From the NCBI RefSeq assembly GCF_030412265.1, contig NZ_JAUHLN010000004.1, forward strand, positions 124,001-188,000: DNA of 64,000 nucleotides, in the 5' to 3' direction. Below are positions 7,222-17,146 of this stretch, piece after piece. Positions within the stretch are counted from its first letter, which is position 1, and every line of letters starts with the position of its first letter. The stretch is from Fictibacillus terranigra (GTDB lineage Bacteria > Bacillota > Bacilli > Bacillales > Fictibacillaceae). Made by a program: the position numbers and the translations under genes. Below the pieces are notes generated by a model, which made no database searches, was not told where the DNA came from, and saw only the letters and a program-made list of their open reading frames with translations.

Positions 7222-8289
7222 TTACTCGATTTTCACTTTTATACGGTCATGTGCATTGTACCCATATCCTTTTTTGTTCCAAAATGGATCAAATGGTTGA
7301 ACATTGCCGTAAGTGTCAGTGGCTTTTGATCGTATGGCGTATTCACCATCGTTTGCTGCGTTCCATTTATAATTCCAAGAAACCCATGCATATTTTTGGG
7401 GGACCGCATCTAATTGGCAAGGTTCCCAAGTGTGTCCCTCATCAAAGCTTATTTCTACCTTTTCTATACTTCCTTTACCTGTCCAGGCGATTCCCTTTAT
7501 TTCATATATGCCTTTATGCAGCAATTGCATTTCTCGGGGAAACTGGATAGTGGAGTTTACATTAATGTTTGTAACAGGAAATTTCCCTTTTTCATTTTCG
7601 TTATTGGGATAATAGATATAATCCTTGGCTTGAAAAGGTCCGCTAAAAGCCCTGTCGATCACAGTGATCTTTTTGATCCATTTAACGGACGCCATGCCAT
7701 ACCAACCTGGAACAATTAACCTCAAAGGGAAACCATGCTTAAAGGGTATGGGGCGACTATTATATTGATAGGCAATGATTGTATCTGGATCAAGAGCTAT
7801 CTCTATAGGCAGACTTCTTGAAAAATGAACAATCCGGTTAGAATCAGGCCTTTCTCCAAAGTCATGACCCTCAAAAACAATTTCCTTAGCCGTATTAAGG
7901 AGTCCCGTATGCTGTAATAATATTCTTAAAGGAACCCCTTTCCAAATTCCTTGACTGATTGCTCCTTTACCCCACTGCTCCCCAAAAACTTTAGGCTGAA
8001 ATAATCCCCGTTTATTACCGGAGCATTCCAAAACAGCTTTTACGTTCTTTGAAGGCAAAGAGTAAATATCCTGGAGAGAAAATGCCTTTGAAGTATGAAC
8101 AAGCCCCTCGACTGTAAGGAAATAGAAAGAAGAAGTAAAGTTTGGATAAGTAAAGTGATTCCTTCTATAGAAAAGCTTAGGGTGGACAATATCATCATTT
8201 GAAAATTGTATAGGAGTTTCTTGATTTTCCGGCACTAATGATTTTGTAGTTAAGTAGGGTTTAACATCGATTTGACCGAAATCCTGCAT
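7222..8289 (-). CDS. sulfite-oxidase-family molybdopterin enzyme
   Basis: Protein of 355 residues. The first two thirds form the molybdopterin-binding fold of the eukaryotic-type sulfite oxidase family. Cys89 in the motif VLECSGNKRG is the expected molybdenum ligand, and HGFPLRLIVPGWYGMASVKWI is the typical cofactor/substrate-site motif. The C-terminal third (from about 245) is the Mo-co dimerisation, immunoglobulin-like domain (GIAWTGKGSIEKVEISFD). No heme domain, Tat signal or membrane segment is seen, so it should be cytoplasmic with an unknown electron acceptor. ATG 8289 follows GAGGGG on the minus strand. No cofactor-synthesis gene is nearby. Confidence 0.85.
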   Translation of the reverse strand: MQDFGQIDVKPYLTTKSLVPENQETPIQFSNDDIVHPKLFYRRNHFTYPNFTSSFYFLTVEGLVHTSKAFSLQDIYSLPSKNVKAVLECSGNKRGLFQPKVFGEQWGKGAISQGIWKGVPLRILLQHTGLLNTAKEIVFEGHDFGERPDSNRIVHFSRSLPIEIALDPDTIIAYQYNSRPIPFKHGFPLRLIVPGWYGMASVKWIKKITVIDRAFSGPFQAKDYIYYPNNENEKGKFPVTNINVNSTIQFPREMQLLHKGIYEIKGIAWTGKGSIEKVEISFDEGHTWEPCQLDAVPQKYAWVSWNYKWNAANDGEYAIRSKATDTYGNVQPFDPFWNKKGYGYNAHDRIKVKIE

Positions 8290-8394
8290 AAAGATCCCCT
8301 CTTTACAATGAAATTGATATTAAAGCATATGTGAGTCGCCCATCTTCTATTTCCATCAGCGTTTTATCCAAATAACGAGCATTTTATCGATATA

Positions 8395-8422
8395 CTAAAA
8401 AAGGATGCTCTGGGCATCCTTT
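8395..8422 (-). terminator. terminator of the secreted phosphodiesterase-like gene
   Basis: AAGGATGC/GCATCCTT stem (8401-8421). The A-run on its left reads as a T-run on the minus strand. It is 37 bp past the stop of the gene at 8459. Confidence 0.85.
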
Positions 8423-8458
8423 GGCTGGTCAATGTTTCGCGAATTCAAGCAAGTGTTT

Positions 8459-9337
8459 TTACCACTCGATATGCTGCTGGGTAGGGTTTGGATCGTTTTC
8501 CAGTATATACTTTTGTAGTTCGGGAAGATCATCTGTATTAATTAAGTCTACATCCGCCTTCATGAGCTCATCCCATACAGCTTTACGATTTGGAAGGTCG
8601 AGATCAGGTGTCGCCCAAAATCTGACCATCTGTCCGTTGTTGTGTGCAGTTTTTACGATACGATTCAGCTTGTCTCGTTCTTCTGAAGGCATTTCACCTT
8701 CACCTTGCCATGTAAAATGTTTCGTCCAGTTATCGCTGATTACGGGCATGAATTCATTGGAAGCAGGTGTTCCTAGATCACTCATTCTGCCATCATAAGC
8801 TGCATAACGAACGGCTTGGTTCTCCATCAAATCTCTTGGACGATTTCCTGAAATAATTACGGTTACCGCACTTTCGTTTACGCCAGCTTTTGAAAATTTC
8901 GTGAGCATTTTTTGATAGTCAGCAAGCTGTTGATGAATTTTTTTATAAGTGGCCACGTCTTCAGATTTAATATCAATCCATAGCAAGAAATCCTGATCCG
9001 AACCTTTGTATACTGATCCTTGGTTTTGAGTAACTTTTCGTTTGAGTGGTTCTAAATATAAAGATTTTAACGTCCGTTCTGGTTTGACATCGACCTCATC
9101 ATGAGCCACAAGTAATTTTCCATCCTTTAGCCATACATCTGCTTCTACACTAGTAAAGCCATGGCCGAGTGCGTCATAAAGCGGCCTTTCATGTTCATAG
9201 TCGTTATGCGCATGCGCTTTGGCAAGGGGCACAATCTTAGAATCATTTGGCTCAGTTTCTGCAAAAACTGGTATGGCTGCAATGGACATCGTTATAGCTG
9301 TTATGGCCACCGACACCATTAATCTCAATCGTTTCAT
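8459..9337 (-). CDS. secreted PI-PLC/glycerophosphodiester phosphodiesterase-like protein
   Basis: Protein of 292 residues with an N-terminal signal peptide: positive MKRLRL, a hydrophobic core, and likely cleavage after VFA at about 26. The mature part begins with the HAHNDYEHERPLYDAL motif and SVEADVWL, found in TIM-barrel phosphodiesterases of the PI-PLC/GDPD superfamily. VAHDE and the later INTDD contribute further acidic residues. It probably hydrolyses phosphodiester bonds of lipid head-groups outside the cell. I chose ATG 9337 because GGGAGG is six bases upstream of it. The in-frame GTG 15 bases earlier overlaps that site. Confidence 0.85.
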   Translation of the reverse strand: MKRLRLMVSVAITAITMSIAAIPVFAETEPNDSKIVPLAKAHAHNDYEHERPLYDALGHGFTSVEADVWLKDGKLLVAHDEVDVKPERTLKSLYLEPLKRKVTQNQGSVYKGSDQDFLLWIDIKSEDVATYKKIHQQLADYQKMLTKFSKAGVNESAVTVIISGNRPRDLMENQAVRYAAYDGRMSDLGTPASNEFMPVISDNWTKHFTWQGEGEMPSEERDKLNRIVKTAHNNGQMVRFWATPDLDLPNRKAVWDELMKADVDLINTDDLPELQKYILENDPNPTQQHIEW

Positions 9338-9551
9338 ATTTTTCCTCCCCACTTCAATTTCACTACCATTCTAGCTCATAACCATGATGAAAAAACGAAA
9401 TCAATAGAACCTTAACAAAAAATCAAGATTCATTTGTTCAATACTAAGTCAACTAAAGGGGAGAGGTTAGTGGAGGAATTCTTAAGTCGGCTTCAGATTA
9501 AATATAATGGAAAACTTTGTATGATGCGTTCGGATGGAAGGAGACAGCCGT

Positions 9552-9650
9552 ATGATTTGGTTGCTTGTTATTTCTCCATTAGCATTGCTCTTCTTCATCA
9601 CTGCAATCATTGAAAGAAATGGAAAAAAGAACGAAATGAGTCTAACATGA
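9552..9650 (+). CDS. small single-pass membrane protein (32 aa)
   Basis: Short frame MIWLLVISPLALLFFITA then a charged tail ending in NEMSLT. One hydrophobic helix of about 20 residues and a Lys/Asn/Glu-rich cytoplasmic tail give a believable small membrane protein. The ribosome site GAAGGAG lies nine bases before ATG 9552, and TATAAT at 9503-9508 could be a -10. I recognise no family. It might also be chance, but the start signals favour a real gene. Confidence 0.45.
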   Translation: MIWLLVISPLALLFFITAIIERNGKKNEMSLT

Positions 9651-9916
9651 ATCATCACAATCAACACATTACTGAGGAAGGCAATGCTGTACGAGGCAGC
9701 ATTGCAAAACGCTAAAAATAATAATCATGGATAGGAGTGTAAAAACGTTGGAGAGGAGATAAACCTGATCGAATTGGTGTTGTATTTGATGATGATTATC
9801 CAAAACAACATTTTGGTGTGAACTGGTTGCTGCGGCAGCCTTTTTTTGCGCGGAATTCTAGTAATTAGATGGTTAATGGTGGCCATTTCGAGGCTGATCT
9901 TCGTTGTCCGGGCGCA
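9651..9916. other. gene-poor strip with two hairpins and a possible coding relic
   Basis: A 9-bp stem GCAATGCTG/CAGCATTGC lies at 9681-9705 without a T-run. From about 9752 one frame reads GDKPDRIGVVFDDDYPKQHF with no usable start, as if it were the remnant of a frameshifted small gene beginning near ATG 9727. It ends in the terminator at 9825-9847. Confidence 0.35.
9825..9847 (+). terminator. rightward terminator in the strip before yitJ
   Basis: GGTTGC-TGCG-GCAGCC stem followed by seven T. It would end transcription of the small ORF/relic region before yitJ. Confidence 0.8.
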
Positions 9917-9966
9917 TTACTCACGGGTTTCGTTCATTTACTCACGGTTCGACATGGTTTACCACC
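9917..9966 (-). repeat. 21-bp-phased TTACTCAC repeats (short copy)
   Basis: TTACTCAC occurs at 9917-9924 and 9938-9945, exactly 21 bp apart. A degenerate TTACCACC lies at 9959-9966, again 21 bp on. It is the reverse-complement form of the GTGAGTAA array at 36652-36764. Confidence 0.7.
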
Positions 9967-10216
9967 AAACGCATCATCTTCAAAAATTTTATCAAAATAT
10001 AGGGGATGCAAGAAGCCGCAAGCACTGTTAATCGAATCCGGCGTTTATTTTTTCTTCTCTTAATCTACTTTATTGTGTTTACTCTCGAAAAAACCCTTAT
10101 TACCGGTTTTTAGCCCAATCAAAAACTATTATTCTTCATAAGATAATTAAATCACTTAATAGTGTTATAGATTTTGATTACTTTTTGTCATTGGGACAAG
10201 GCTAGGAGGGCTAACC
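9967..10216. other. upstream region of yitJ
   Basis: AT-rich DNA without a gene. I looked for an S-box (SAM) riboswitch, which commonly precedes yitJ in Bacillus, and see none of its conserved blocks. The yitJ ribosome site TAGGAGGG is at 10203-10210. Confidence 0.5.
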
Positions 10217-12058
10217 ATGGGGTTGTTGGAGGATTTAGAAAAAAAAATATTAATAGGGGATGGTGCGATAGGCACCTTGCTGTACTCCTATGGAAAAAGC
10301 TGTTGTTTTGAGGAATTGAATCTTTCTCGGCCGGAACAGATTTTAAATATTCATAGGGCTTACATTGAAGCAGGAGCGAATGTGATTCAAACGAATACTT
10401 ACGCAGCGAATTATGTGAAGTTATCAAGGTATGGTTTAGAGGATCAAGTAAAGTCTATTAATAGTGCAGCTGTAAAAATAGCAAAAAAAGCTGCCGGAGA
10501 CAAAGCATTTGTAGTGGGGACGATAGGCGGGCTGCGAGGGATACGGCCGGACAGCAGCATTACGATAGATGATATTAAACGTACTTTTCGAGAGCAATTA
10601 TATTGTCTATTACTTGAGGACATAGATGGTTTATTACTTGAAACCTATTATGACCTCAATGAATTATTAACCGTATTATCCATTGCCAGAAAGGAGACAT
10701 CATTACCCATCATCGCACAAGTTACGCTCCAAGAACCAGGTATGATGCAGGATCGTATCCCGATAAAAGAAGCCATCCAAAAATTAGTGGAACATGGGGC
10801 TGATGTCGTCGGATTGAATTGTCGATTAGGTCCAATCCATATGATTCAAACATTAGAAGATATTCCCCTCCCTGAAAGGGCTTATTTGTCAGCCTACCCG
10901 AATGCCAGCCTTCCTTCATTCTGCGACGGAGAACTTAAATACGAAAGTGATGCGGATTATTTTAAAGAGTATGCACAATCTTTTCAAAAGCAGGGTGTTC
11001 GGTTACTCGGCGGGTGTTGCGGCACTACACCGGAACATATACGCGCATTTTCCAGCGTGCTTCAGGATACTGCTCCGATCAAAGTGAAAACGGTCAAACC
11101 AAAAGCACAAAAAGTAACAGTGCAGGTGTCACAACCACCTCGTCCCACGCCATTACAAGAACTCGTGAAGAAAAGAAGTTCCATTATCGTTGAATTAGAC
11201 CCTCCAAAAAAATTAGATGCGGATAAATTCTTTGCAGGTGCAAAAGCACTTAAGGAAGCCGGTGTAGATGCGATTACTTTAGCGGATAATTCACTGGCAT
11301 CCCCACGGGTCTGTAATATGGCTTTAGGTTCCATGGTTAAATCACAAGTTGGGGCAAGGCCCTTGGTTCACATTGCATGCCGTGACCGAAATATCATCGG
11401 CCTCCAGTCACATCTTATGGGGCTTCATACATTAGGTATACATGACATTTTAGCCATTACAGGAGATCCTACCAAAGTAGGGGATTTCCCTGGTGCTGCT
11501 TCCGTATTTGATGTGTCATCATTTGAATTGATCCAGATGATCAAACAGTTTAATGAAGGCATCTCGTTATCCGGAAAGGATCTTGGCCAAAAAACGGCGT
11601 TTTCTGTCGGCGCCGCCTTTAACCCTAACGTCCGTTCACTGGATCATTCCATAAAAAGGATGGAAAGGAAAATTCAATCGGGTGCAGATTATTTCATTAG
11701 TCAACCCGTGTTCTGCGAGAAAAAACTAATGGAAATCCATCAGGCGGTCAAACCATTAAACGTTCCATTATATATTGGCATTATGCCGCTCACCAGCAGC
11801 AGAAATGCGGATTTTCTTCATCATGAAGTGCCCGGGATCAAGATTCCCGAAACGATTAGGGAGAGCATGGGGAAATTCAAAGATGATCCAGTTAGGGCGT
11901 CCCTGGAGGGTTTAACCATTGCAAAATCTTTGCTGGATACGGCAATGGAGCTTTTTAATGGTATTTACCTGATCACTCCTTTTTTACGTTATGAATTAAC
12001 AGTAGAATTATCAAATTATGTAAAAGAAAATGCTAGTCACCAATCGAATGGAGGATAA
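10217..12058 (+). CDS. yitJ: bifunctional homocysteine S-methyltransferase / 5,10-methylenetetrahydrofolate reductase
   Basis: Protein of 613 residues, the normal YitJ length. Residues 1-280 are the homocysteine methyltransferase barrel, with zinc cysteines C202 (GLNCR) and C267/C268 in [10 protein letters not shown]. Residues 320-600 are the flavin-dependent methylene-THF reductase barrel ([33 protein letters not shown]). The second half makes 5-methyl-THF, the methyl donor for the MetH protein encoded next. ATG 10217 follows TAGGAGGG. It is the first gene of the methionine block. The metH ribosome site lies within its 3' end, which indicates translational coupling. Confidence 0.93.
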   Translation: MGLLEDLEKKILIGDGAIGTLLYSYGKSCCFEELNLSRPEQILNIHRAYIEAGANVIQTNTYAANYVKLSRYGLEDQVKSINSAAVKIAKKAAGDKAFVVGTIGGLRGIRPDSSITIDDIKRTFREQLYCLLLEDIDGLLLETYYDLNELLTVLSIARKETSLPIIAQVTLQEPGMMQDRIPIKEAIQKLVEHGADVVGLNCRLGPIHMIQTLEDIPLPERAYLSAYPNASLPSFCDGELKYESDADYFKEYAQSFQKQGVRLLGGCCGTTPEHIRAFSSVLQDTAPIKVKTVKPKAQKVTVQVSQPPRPTPLQELVKKRSSIIVELDPPKKLDADKFFAGAKALKEAGVDAITLADNSLASPRVCNMALGSMVKSQVGARPLVHIACRDRNIIGLQSHLMGLHTLGIHDILAITGDPTKVGDFPGAASVFDVSSFELIQMIKQFNEGISLSGKDLGQKTAFSVGAAFNPNVRSLDHSIKRMERKIQSGADYFISQPVFCEKKLMEIHQAVKPLNVPLYIGIMPLTSSRNADFLHHEVPGIKIPETIRESMGKFKDDPVRASLEGLTIAKSLLDTAMELFNGIYLITPFLRYELTVELSNYVKENASHQSNGG

Positions 12059-12065
12059 CCAAGAT

Positions 12066-15000
12066 ATGTATGACCCATTTTTAAACCGATTAAAAAACAA
12101 AATATTAATTATGGACGGTGCGATGGGTACCATGCTTCAACAAGCCCAGATAACCGCAAAAGATTTCGGGGGAGAAGAATACGAGGGCTGTAACGAGCAT
12201 CTAAACTTAACAGCACCTTCTGTTATTAAGTCGATTCACCTGGACTATTTGCACGCCGGAGCAGATATTATTGAAACCAACACATTCGGCGCCACGAATC
12301 TTGTTTTGGATGAGTATGGCCTTGGTGAAAAAGCTTATGAAATCAATCGAACAGGCGCACTTATTGCAAGAGAAGCGGCAGATCAAATTTCAACCAATGA
12401 ATGGCCGCGATTTGTCGCAGGCTCGATGGGACCGACAACTAAAACCTTAAGTGTAACGGGCGGAGCAACCTTTGAAGCTCTTACGATTGCTTATGAAGAA
12501 CAAGCAAGAGGATTGTTGGATGGAAATGTTGACATATTATTGCTTGAAACATCTCAGGATATGCTGAATGTGAAAGCCGGTTTTCTAGGCATTAAACGGG
12601 CGTTTAAAGCAACTGGCAAGGAAGTTCCGATTATGGTATCAGGAACCATCGAGACCATGGGAACAACACTTGCCGGCCAGTCCATTGAAGCGTTCTATAT
12701 CTCCCTTCAACATATGAATCCTGTTGCGGTAGGATTGAATTGTGCGACGGGTCCTGAATTTATGCAAGATCATATAAGGTCGCTCTCCCAGCTCTCTACG
12801 TCTGCAATAATCTGCTACCCGAACGCGGGGTTACCCGATGATGAAGGCCATTATCATGAAACACCGGAATCTCTGGCAAAAAAGCTGGCCGGTTTTGCGG
12901 AAAAGGGCTGGTTGAATATTGCAGGCGGATGTTGCGGGACAACACCTGAACACACTAAAGAGATCTTCAAGGTGATGAAGCAATATAAGCCTCGAATGAT
13001 TCAACAAGACCATCCCCATATGGTATCAGGAATTGAACCGTTTATTTATGATGATCCATCATTGCGGCCGATCATGGTCGGTGAGCGAACGAACGTCATT
13101 GGATCCCGAAAATTTAAACGATTGATTGCAGAGGGCAAATTTGAAGAGGCTTCAGAAATTGCCAGAGCTCAGGTGAAGGGCGGAGCCCATGTCATTGACA
13201 TTTGTCTTGCGGATCCTGACCGCGACGAGCTTCAAGATATGGAAAGCTTCATGAAGGAAGTTGTAAAAAAAGTAAAAGTGCCCCTTGTTATTGATTCAAC
13301 CGATGAACAAGTGATTGAAAAAGCATTAACTTATTCACAGGGAAAAGTGATCATTAATTCGATCAATCTTGAAGACGGCGAAGAACGGTTTGAAAAGGTT
13401 GTTCCCCTTGTGCATCAATATGGTGCGGCTGTCGTTGTCGGAACCATTGATGAAAAGGGCATGGGAGTGACAGCAGAGCGCAAATTGGAAATTGCCAAGC
13501 GTTCCTACAACCTTTTGGTTCATAAATATAAAGTTTCACCAAAAGATCTTATTTTTGATCCGCTCGTCTTTCCAGTCGGAACGGGTGATGAACAATATAT
13601 TGGTTCGGCCAATGCAACGGTTGAAGGCATTCGTTTAATTAAAAAGCATTTTCCTGAATGTCCAACGATTCTTGGTATTAGCAACGTCTCGTTCGGCCTT
13701 CCTTCTGTCGGCAGAGAGATCTTAAATGCCGTCTATCTTTATCACTGTACTCAGGCGGGATTGGATTATGCAATCGTGAATACGGAAAAATTGGAACGGT
13801 ATGCCTCTATTTCAAAAGATGAGGTGGATATGGCGGAGAAACTTCTGTTTGAAACAACAAAAGAAGCGTTGGATACTTTCACTGAATTCTATCGGGGAAA
13901 AAAGAAAAAAGCAAAAGCGGCCGGCCCGATCCTGTCACTTGAGGAACGTCTCGCCTATTATGTTGTTGAGGGGACAAAAGAAGGATTGATTCCCGATTTG
14001 GAAATGGCGTTAAAAAAATACTCCCCTCTTGAAATTATAAACGGACCCCTAATGGATGGAATGCAGGAAGTTGGCCGCCTTTTTAACGACAATCAATTAA
14101 TTGTTGCGGAAGTTCTTCAGAGCGCAGAGGTAATGAAAGCTTCTGTTACGTTTTTGGAACCCTTTATGGATAAGAATGATGCCGCCTCTACAAAAGGGAA
14201 GGTTTTGCTTGCGACCGTAAAAGGCGATGTTCATGATATCGGAAAAAATCTCGTGGATATCATATTCAGCAATAACGGTTACCACGTCATTGACCTTGGA
14301 ATTAAGGTTCCGCCCGCTGAGCTGATTGAAGCGGTGAAAAAGGAAAAACCTGATATGATTGGACTCTCCGGCCTTTTAGTAAAGTCTGCTCAGCAAATGG
14401 TCGTAACTGCCCAAGATTTAAGACAGTCCGGAATAACGACACCCATTTTAGTAGGGGGTGCGGCATTAACCCGTAAATTTACCGAAACGAAGATCGCTAA
14501 AGAATACGATGGAATCGTATTATATGCAAAAGACGCCATGCAAGGATTAGATCTTGCCAACAAACTGCAAACACCTGAAGAAAAAGAAACGATGCTGATT
14601 GATAAATCGAAAAAGAATGACCCTCCTCCGTCCGATGTAAATGTTGAAAAACACCCCAAACCATCAGTCGAGAACAAACGATCTTCCATTTCTCCTTCAC
14701 CGGCTTTCATTCCCAAAGACACGAAACGCCATATTTTGAAGAAAGTTCCTTTAGGTCACATTGAACCCTATATAAATCTTCAAATGCTTCTAGGACATCA
14801 TCTTGGGATAAAAGGTAAAATTCCTAGACTCATTCAAGAAAAGGATAAACAGACCTTAAAGCTTAAAGCCTTTGTGGATCAGCTGCTGAAAGAGGCAAAG
14901 CAAAATAAATTCATTACACCCTCCGCTGTCTATCAATTTTTTCCGGCACAGTCCAAAAATGATACGATTCTTATCTACGACCCTAACAACCATCAATCCA

Positions 15001-15506
15001 TTATTGAACGATTTCATTTCCCGCGTCAGGCCAATTCTCCCTATCTTTGCCTAGCTGACTATTTAAAGCCCGTTGAAAGCAACACGATGGATTATTTGGG
15101 ATTTTTTACAGTTACTGCAGGGCTTGGTATCCGTCAACTCGCATTAAAGTATAAAGAACAAGGAAGATTTCTTGAAAGCCATACATTGCAAGCTCTGGCA
15201 CTGGAAACGGCTGAAGGGCTCGCTGAGTTCATTCACCAACAAATGCGGGATCGCTGGGGATTCCCTGATCCCATTGATATGGCCATGCAAGACCGTTTTG
15301 CCGCCCGGTATCAGGGCCAAAGATATTCATTTGGCTATCCGGCTTGCCCAGAGCTGGAAAATCAAACAAAGCTCTTTAAATTGTTAAACCCAGAAGATAT
15401 TGGCGTGCAATTGACTGAGGAATTTATGATGGATCCGGAAGCATCTGTATCTGCAATCGTGTTTTCACATCCAGAAGCCCGGTATTTTAATGTTGATAAT
15501 AGATGA
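12066..15506 (+). CDS. metH: cobalamin-dependent methionine synthase
   Basis: Protein of 1146 residues with all four MetH modules in order. They are the homocysteine-binding barrel (zinc cysteines C226, C289, C290), the methyl-THF pterin-binding barrel (MVGERTNVIGSRKF, about 340-600), the B12 cap plus cobalamin domain, and the SAM-dependent reactivation domain (RYSFGYPACPE near the C terminus). The cobalamin-ligand motif DVHDIGKN is at about 721-728. The segment between the last two modules is rich in Lys/Pro/Ser. It transfers methyl from 5-methyl-THF to homocysteine via B12. I chose ATG 12066 because GGAGG is at 12050-12054. ATGs at 12030 and 12048 lack an upstream site. Confidence 0.95.
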   Translation: MYDPFLNRLKNKILIMDGAMGTMLQQAQITAKDFGGEEYEGCNEHLNLTAPSVIKSIHLDYLHAGADIIETNTFGATNLVLDEYGLGEKAYEINRTGALIAREAADQISTNEWPRFVAGSMGPTTKTLSVTGGATFEALTIAYEEQARGLLDGNVDILLLETSQDMLNVKAGFLGIKRAFKATGKEVPIMVSGTIETMGTTLAGQSIEAFYISLQHMNPVAVGLNCATGPEFMQDHIRSLSQLSTSAIICYPNAGLPDDEGHYHETPESLAKKLAGFAEKGWLNIAGGCCGTTPEHTKEIFKVMKQYKPRMIQQDHPHMVSGIEPFIYDDPSLRPIMVGERTNVIGSRKFKRLIAEGKFEEASEIARAQVKGGAHVIDICLADPDRDELQDMESFMKEVVKKVKVPLVIDSTDEQVIEKALTYSQGKVIINSINLEDGEERFEKVVPLVHQYGAAVVVGTIDEKGMGVTAERKLEIAKRSYNLLVHKYKVSPKDLIFDPLVFPVGTGDEQYIGSANATVEGIRLIKKHFPECPTILGISNVSFGLPSVGREILNAVYLYHCTQAGLDYAIVNTEKLERYASISKDEVDMAEKLLFETTKEALDTFTEFYRGKKKKAKAAGPILSLEERLAYYVVEGTKEGLIPDLEMALKKYSPLEIINGPLMDGMQEVGRLFNDNQLIVAEVLQSAEVMKASVTFLEPFMDKNDAASTKGKVLLATVKGDVHDIGKNLVDIIFSNNGYHVIDLGIKVPPAELIEAVKKEKPDMIGLSGLLVKSAQQMVVTAQDLRQSGITTPILVGGAALTRKFTETKIAKEYDGIVLYAKDAMQGLDLANKLQTPEEKETMLIDKSKKNDPPPSDVNVEKHPKPSVENKRSSISPSPAFIPKDTKRHILKKVPLGHIEPYINLQMLLGHHLGIKGKIPRLIQEKDKQTLKLKAFVDQLLKEAKQNKFITPSAVYQFFPAQSKNDTILIYDPNNHQSIIERFHFPRQANSPYLCLADYLKPVESNTMDYLGFFTVTAGLGIRQLALKYKEQGRFLESHTLQALALETAEGLAEFIHQQMRDRWGFPDPIDMAMQDRFAARYQGQRYSFGYPACPELENQTKLFKLLNPEDIGVQLTEEFMMDPEASVSAIVFSHPEARYFNVDNR

Positions 15507-15577
15507 CGATGACTAAAGAAAGAAATCAGTTTGATCGACTGTGTTTGACTGCCGGCCACAAGAATTGTCTTTAAGCT

Positions 15578-15613
15578 AAAAGTGCTGACTTCTACTTTAA
15601 GTCAGCACTTTTT
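15578..15613 (+). terminator. terminator of the yitJ-metH unit
   Basis: Perfect 13-bp stem AAAGTGCTGACTT/AAGTCAGCACTTT followed by T residues, about 70 bp after the metH stop. Confidence 0.92.
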
Positions 15614-15822
15614 GTATAGCTATTTGCGGATTTTGAAGATAACTAAGAGAGTTGTCCAACCAATTCTATTAAACTTGCATAAAATGGAATTTAAATAGAT
15701 AAGTAAGGGGAGGATGCCCTTCAAACACTCGTGGGGATTAACTAGATTTAAAACGTCTCTCTTTTATGAAGGCGGTGGAAGGTAAGTATAAAAAATTTTT
15801 TATTTTGGGGGATTAGAAAGGA
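15614..15822 (+). other. leader region of metK
   Basis: About 200 bp between the metH terminator and metK. No S-box or other SAM riboswitch core is recognisable. GGGGAGG at 15708-15714 is directly followed by ATG and a 23-codon frame (starting MPFKHSWG), but the zero spacing argues against translation. The metK ribosome site is the GGGGGATTAGAAAGG stretch. Confidence 0.4.
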
Positions 15823-17037
15823 ATGTATCAAAAACAACGACACTTTTTTACATCAGAATCTGTTACGGAGGGTCATCCTGACAAAATCTGTGATCAAATA
15901 TCGGATGCGGTATTAGATGCGATTTTTGAAAAGGATCCTTATGCCCGGGTTGCTTGTGAAACGTCTGTTAGTTCTGACTTAGTCGTTTTATTCGGGGAGA
16001 TCACAACCGACTGCCAGGTCGATTTATTGCAAATCGTACGAGAGACCATTCGAAATATCGGTTATACAAATACCGAACTTGGATTTGATGCTGATACCTG
16101 TAAAATTTTAATAGCGCTCAATCAGCAATCTCCAGATATAGCTATGGGAGTGAACCAGGCTCTGGAAGCCCGTGAAGGTTCAATGAACGAGCATGAAACA
16201 GAAGCCATTGGTGCCGGTGACCAAGGCATAATGTTTGGTTTTGCATGCAATGAAACTGAAGAACTAATGCCTTTGCCGATTTCTTTATCAAATAAACTGG
16301 CTAGACGTTTAACAGAAGTGAGAAAAAATGGAATGATTGGTTATTTGCGCCCGGACGGAAAAGTGCAGGTTACCGTGGAATACGAACATGCTAAACCAGT
16401 CCGCATCGATACCATTGTTATTTCTGCACAACATCATCCAGAAGTAAAATTAGAACAAATAAAAAATGATTTGCATAAACATGTAATTAAACACGTAGTA
16501 CCGCCAGAATTAATTGATGATAACACAAGATATTTTATTAACCCGACTGGCCGTTTTGTCACTGGTGGACCACAGGGGGATGCAGGATTAACAGGACGTA
16601 AAATTATTGTTGATACGTATGGTGGATTTTCACGTCATGGAGGAGGTGCTTTTTCGGGAAAAGATCCAACTAAGGTGGATCGTTCAGGAGCCTATTCTGC
16701 ACGTTATGTGGCTAAAAATATTGTTGCAGCAGGCCTTGCAGAAAAATGTGAAGTTCAACTGGCTTACTCTATTGGGGTAGCTAGCCCTGTTTCAATAACG
16801 GTTGAAACTTTTGGTACTGGAAAGATAGAAGAGACAAAAATCGTTGAACTAATACGAAAAAACTTTGACCTTCGCCCAACTGGCATTATTAAAATGCTCA
16901 ATCTAAGGCAACCCATTTATTTTCAAACGGCTTCCTATGGACACTTTGGCAGAACGGATGTTATATTGCCGTGGGAGAAAACGGATAAGGCAGATATGAT
17001 AAAAAAAGAGGCGAAGAAAATCATGAAACATGCATGA
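15823..17037 (+). CDS. metK: S-adenosylmethionine synthetase
   Basis: Protein of 404 residues, full length. It begins [21 protein letters not shown], the ATP/methionine-binding N-terminal motif. The [10 protein letters not shown] hexapeptide region is at about 127-136 and the P-loop-like [16 protein letters not shown] at about 280. It makes SAM from methionine and ATP. Its position after metH means the block turns homocysteine into methionine and then SAM, and the next gene encodes a protein of a family that uses SAM derivatives. It may be an additional metK copy, since Bacillaceae usually carry metK elsewhere, but that cannot be checked here. Confidence 0.96.
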   Translation: MYQKQRHFFTSESVTEGHPDKICDQISDAVLDAIFEKDPYARVACETSVSSDLVVLFGEITTDCQVDLLQIVRETIRNIGYTNTELGFDADTCKILIALNQQSPDIAMGVNQALEAREGSMNEHETEAIGAGDQGIMFGFACNETEELMPLPISLSNKLARRLTEVRKNGMIGYLRPDGKVQVTVEYEHAKPVRIDTIVISAQHHPEVKLEQIKNDLHKHVIKHVVPPELIDDNTRYFINPTGRFVTGGPQGDAGLTGRKIIVDTYGGFSRHGGGAFSGKDPTKVDRSGAYSARYVAKNIVAAGLAEKCEVQLAYSIGVASPVSITVETFGTGKIEETKIVELIRKNFDLRPTGIIKMLNLRQPIYFQTASYGHFGRTDVILPWEKTDKADMIKKEAKKIMKHA

Positions 17038-17146
17038 TGATTAAGAACTTAAAACAAAAGTTGATTCCACTGAAGGTCCTGGGATGAATCAATGCCAACA
17101 GGCACTTTGCATGGAATTCAGTTTTTTGCAAAAAGGGGAGGTAGTT

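Noticed and set aside
15614-15822. SAM riboswitch before metK
   Set aside because: Searched by eye for S-box conserved blocks and found none; only short AAGAGAG-like coincidences.
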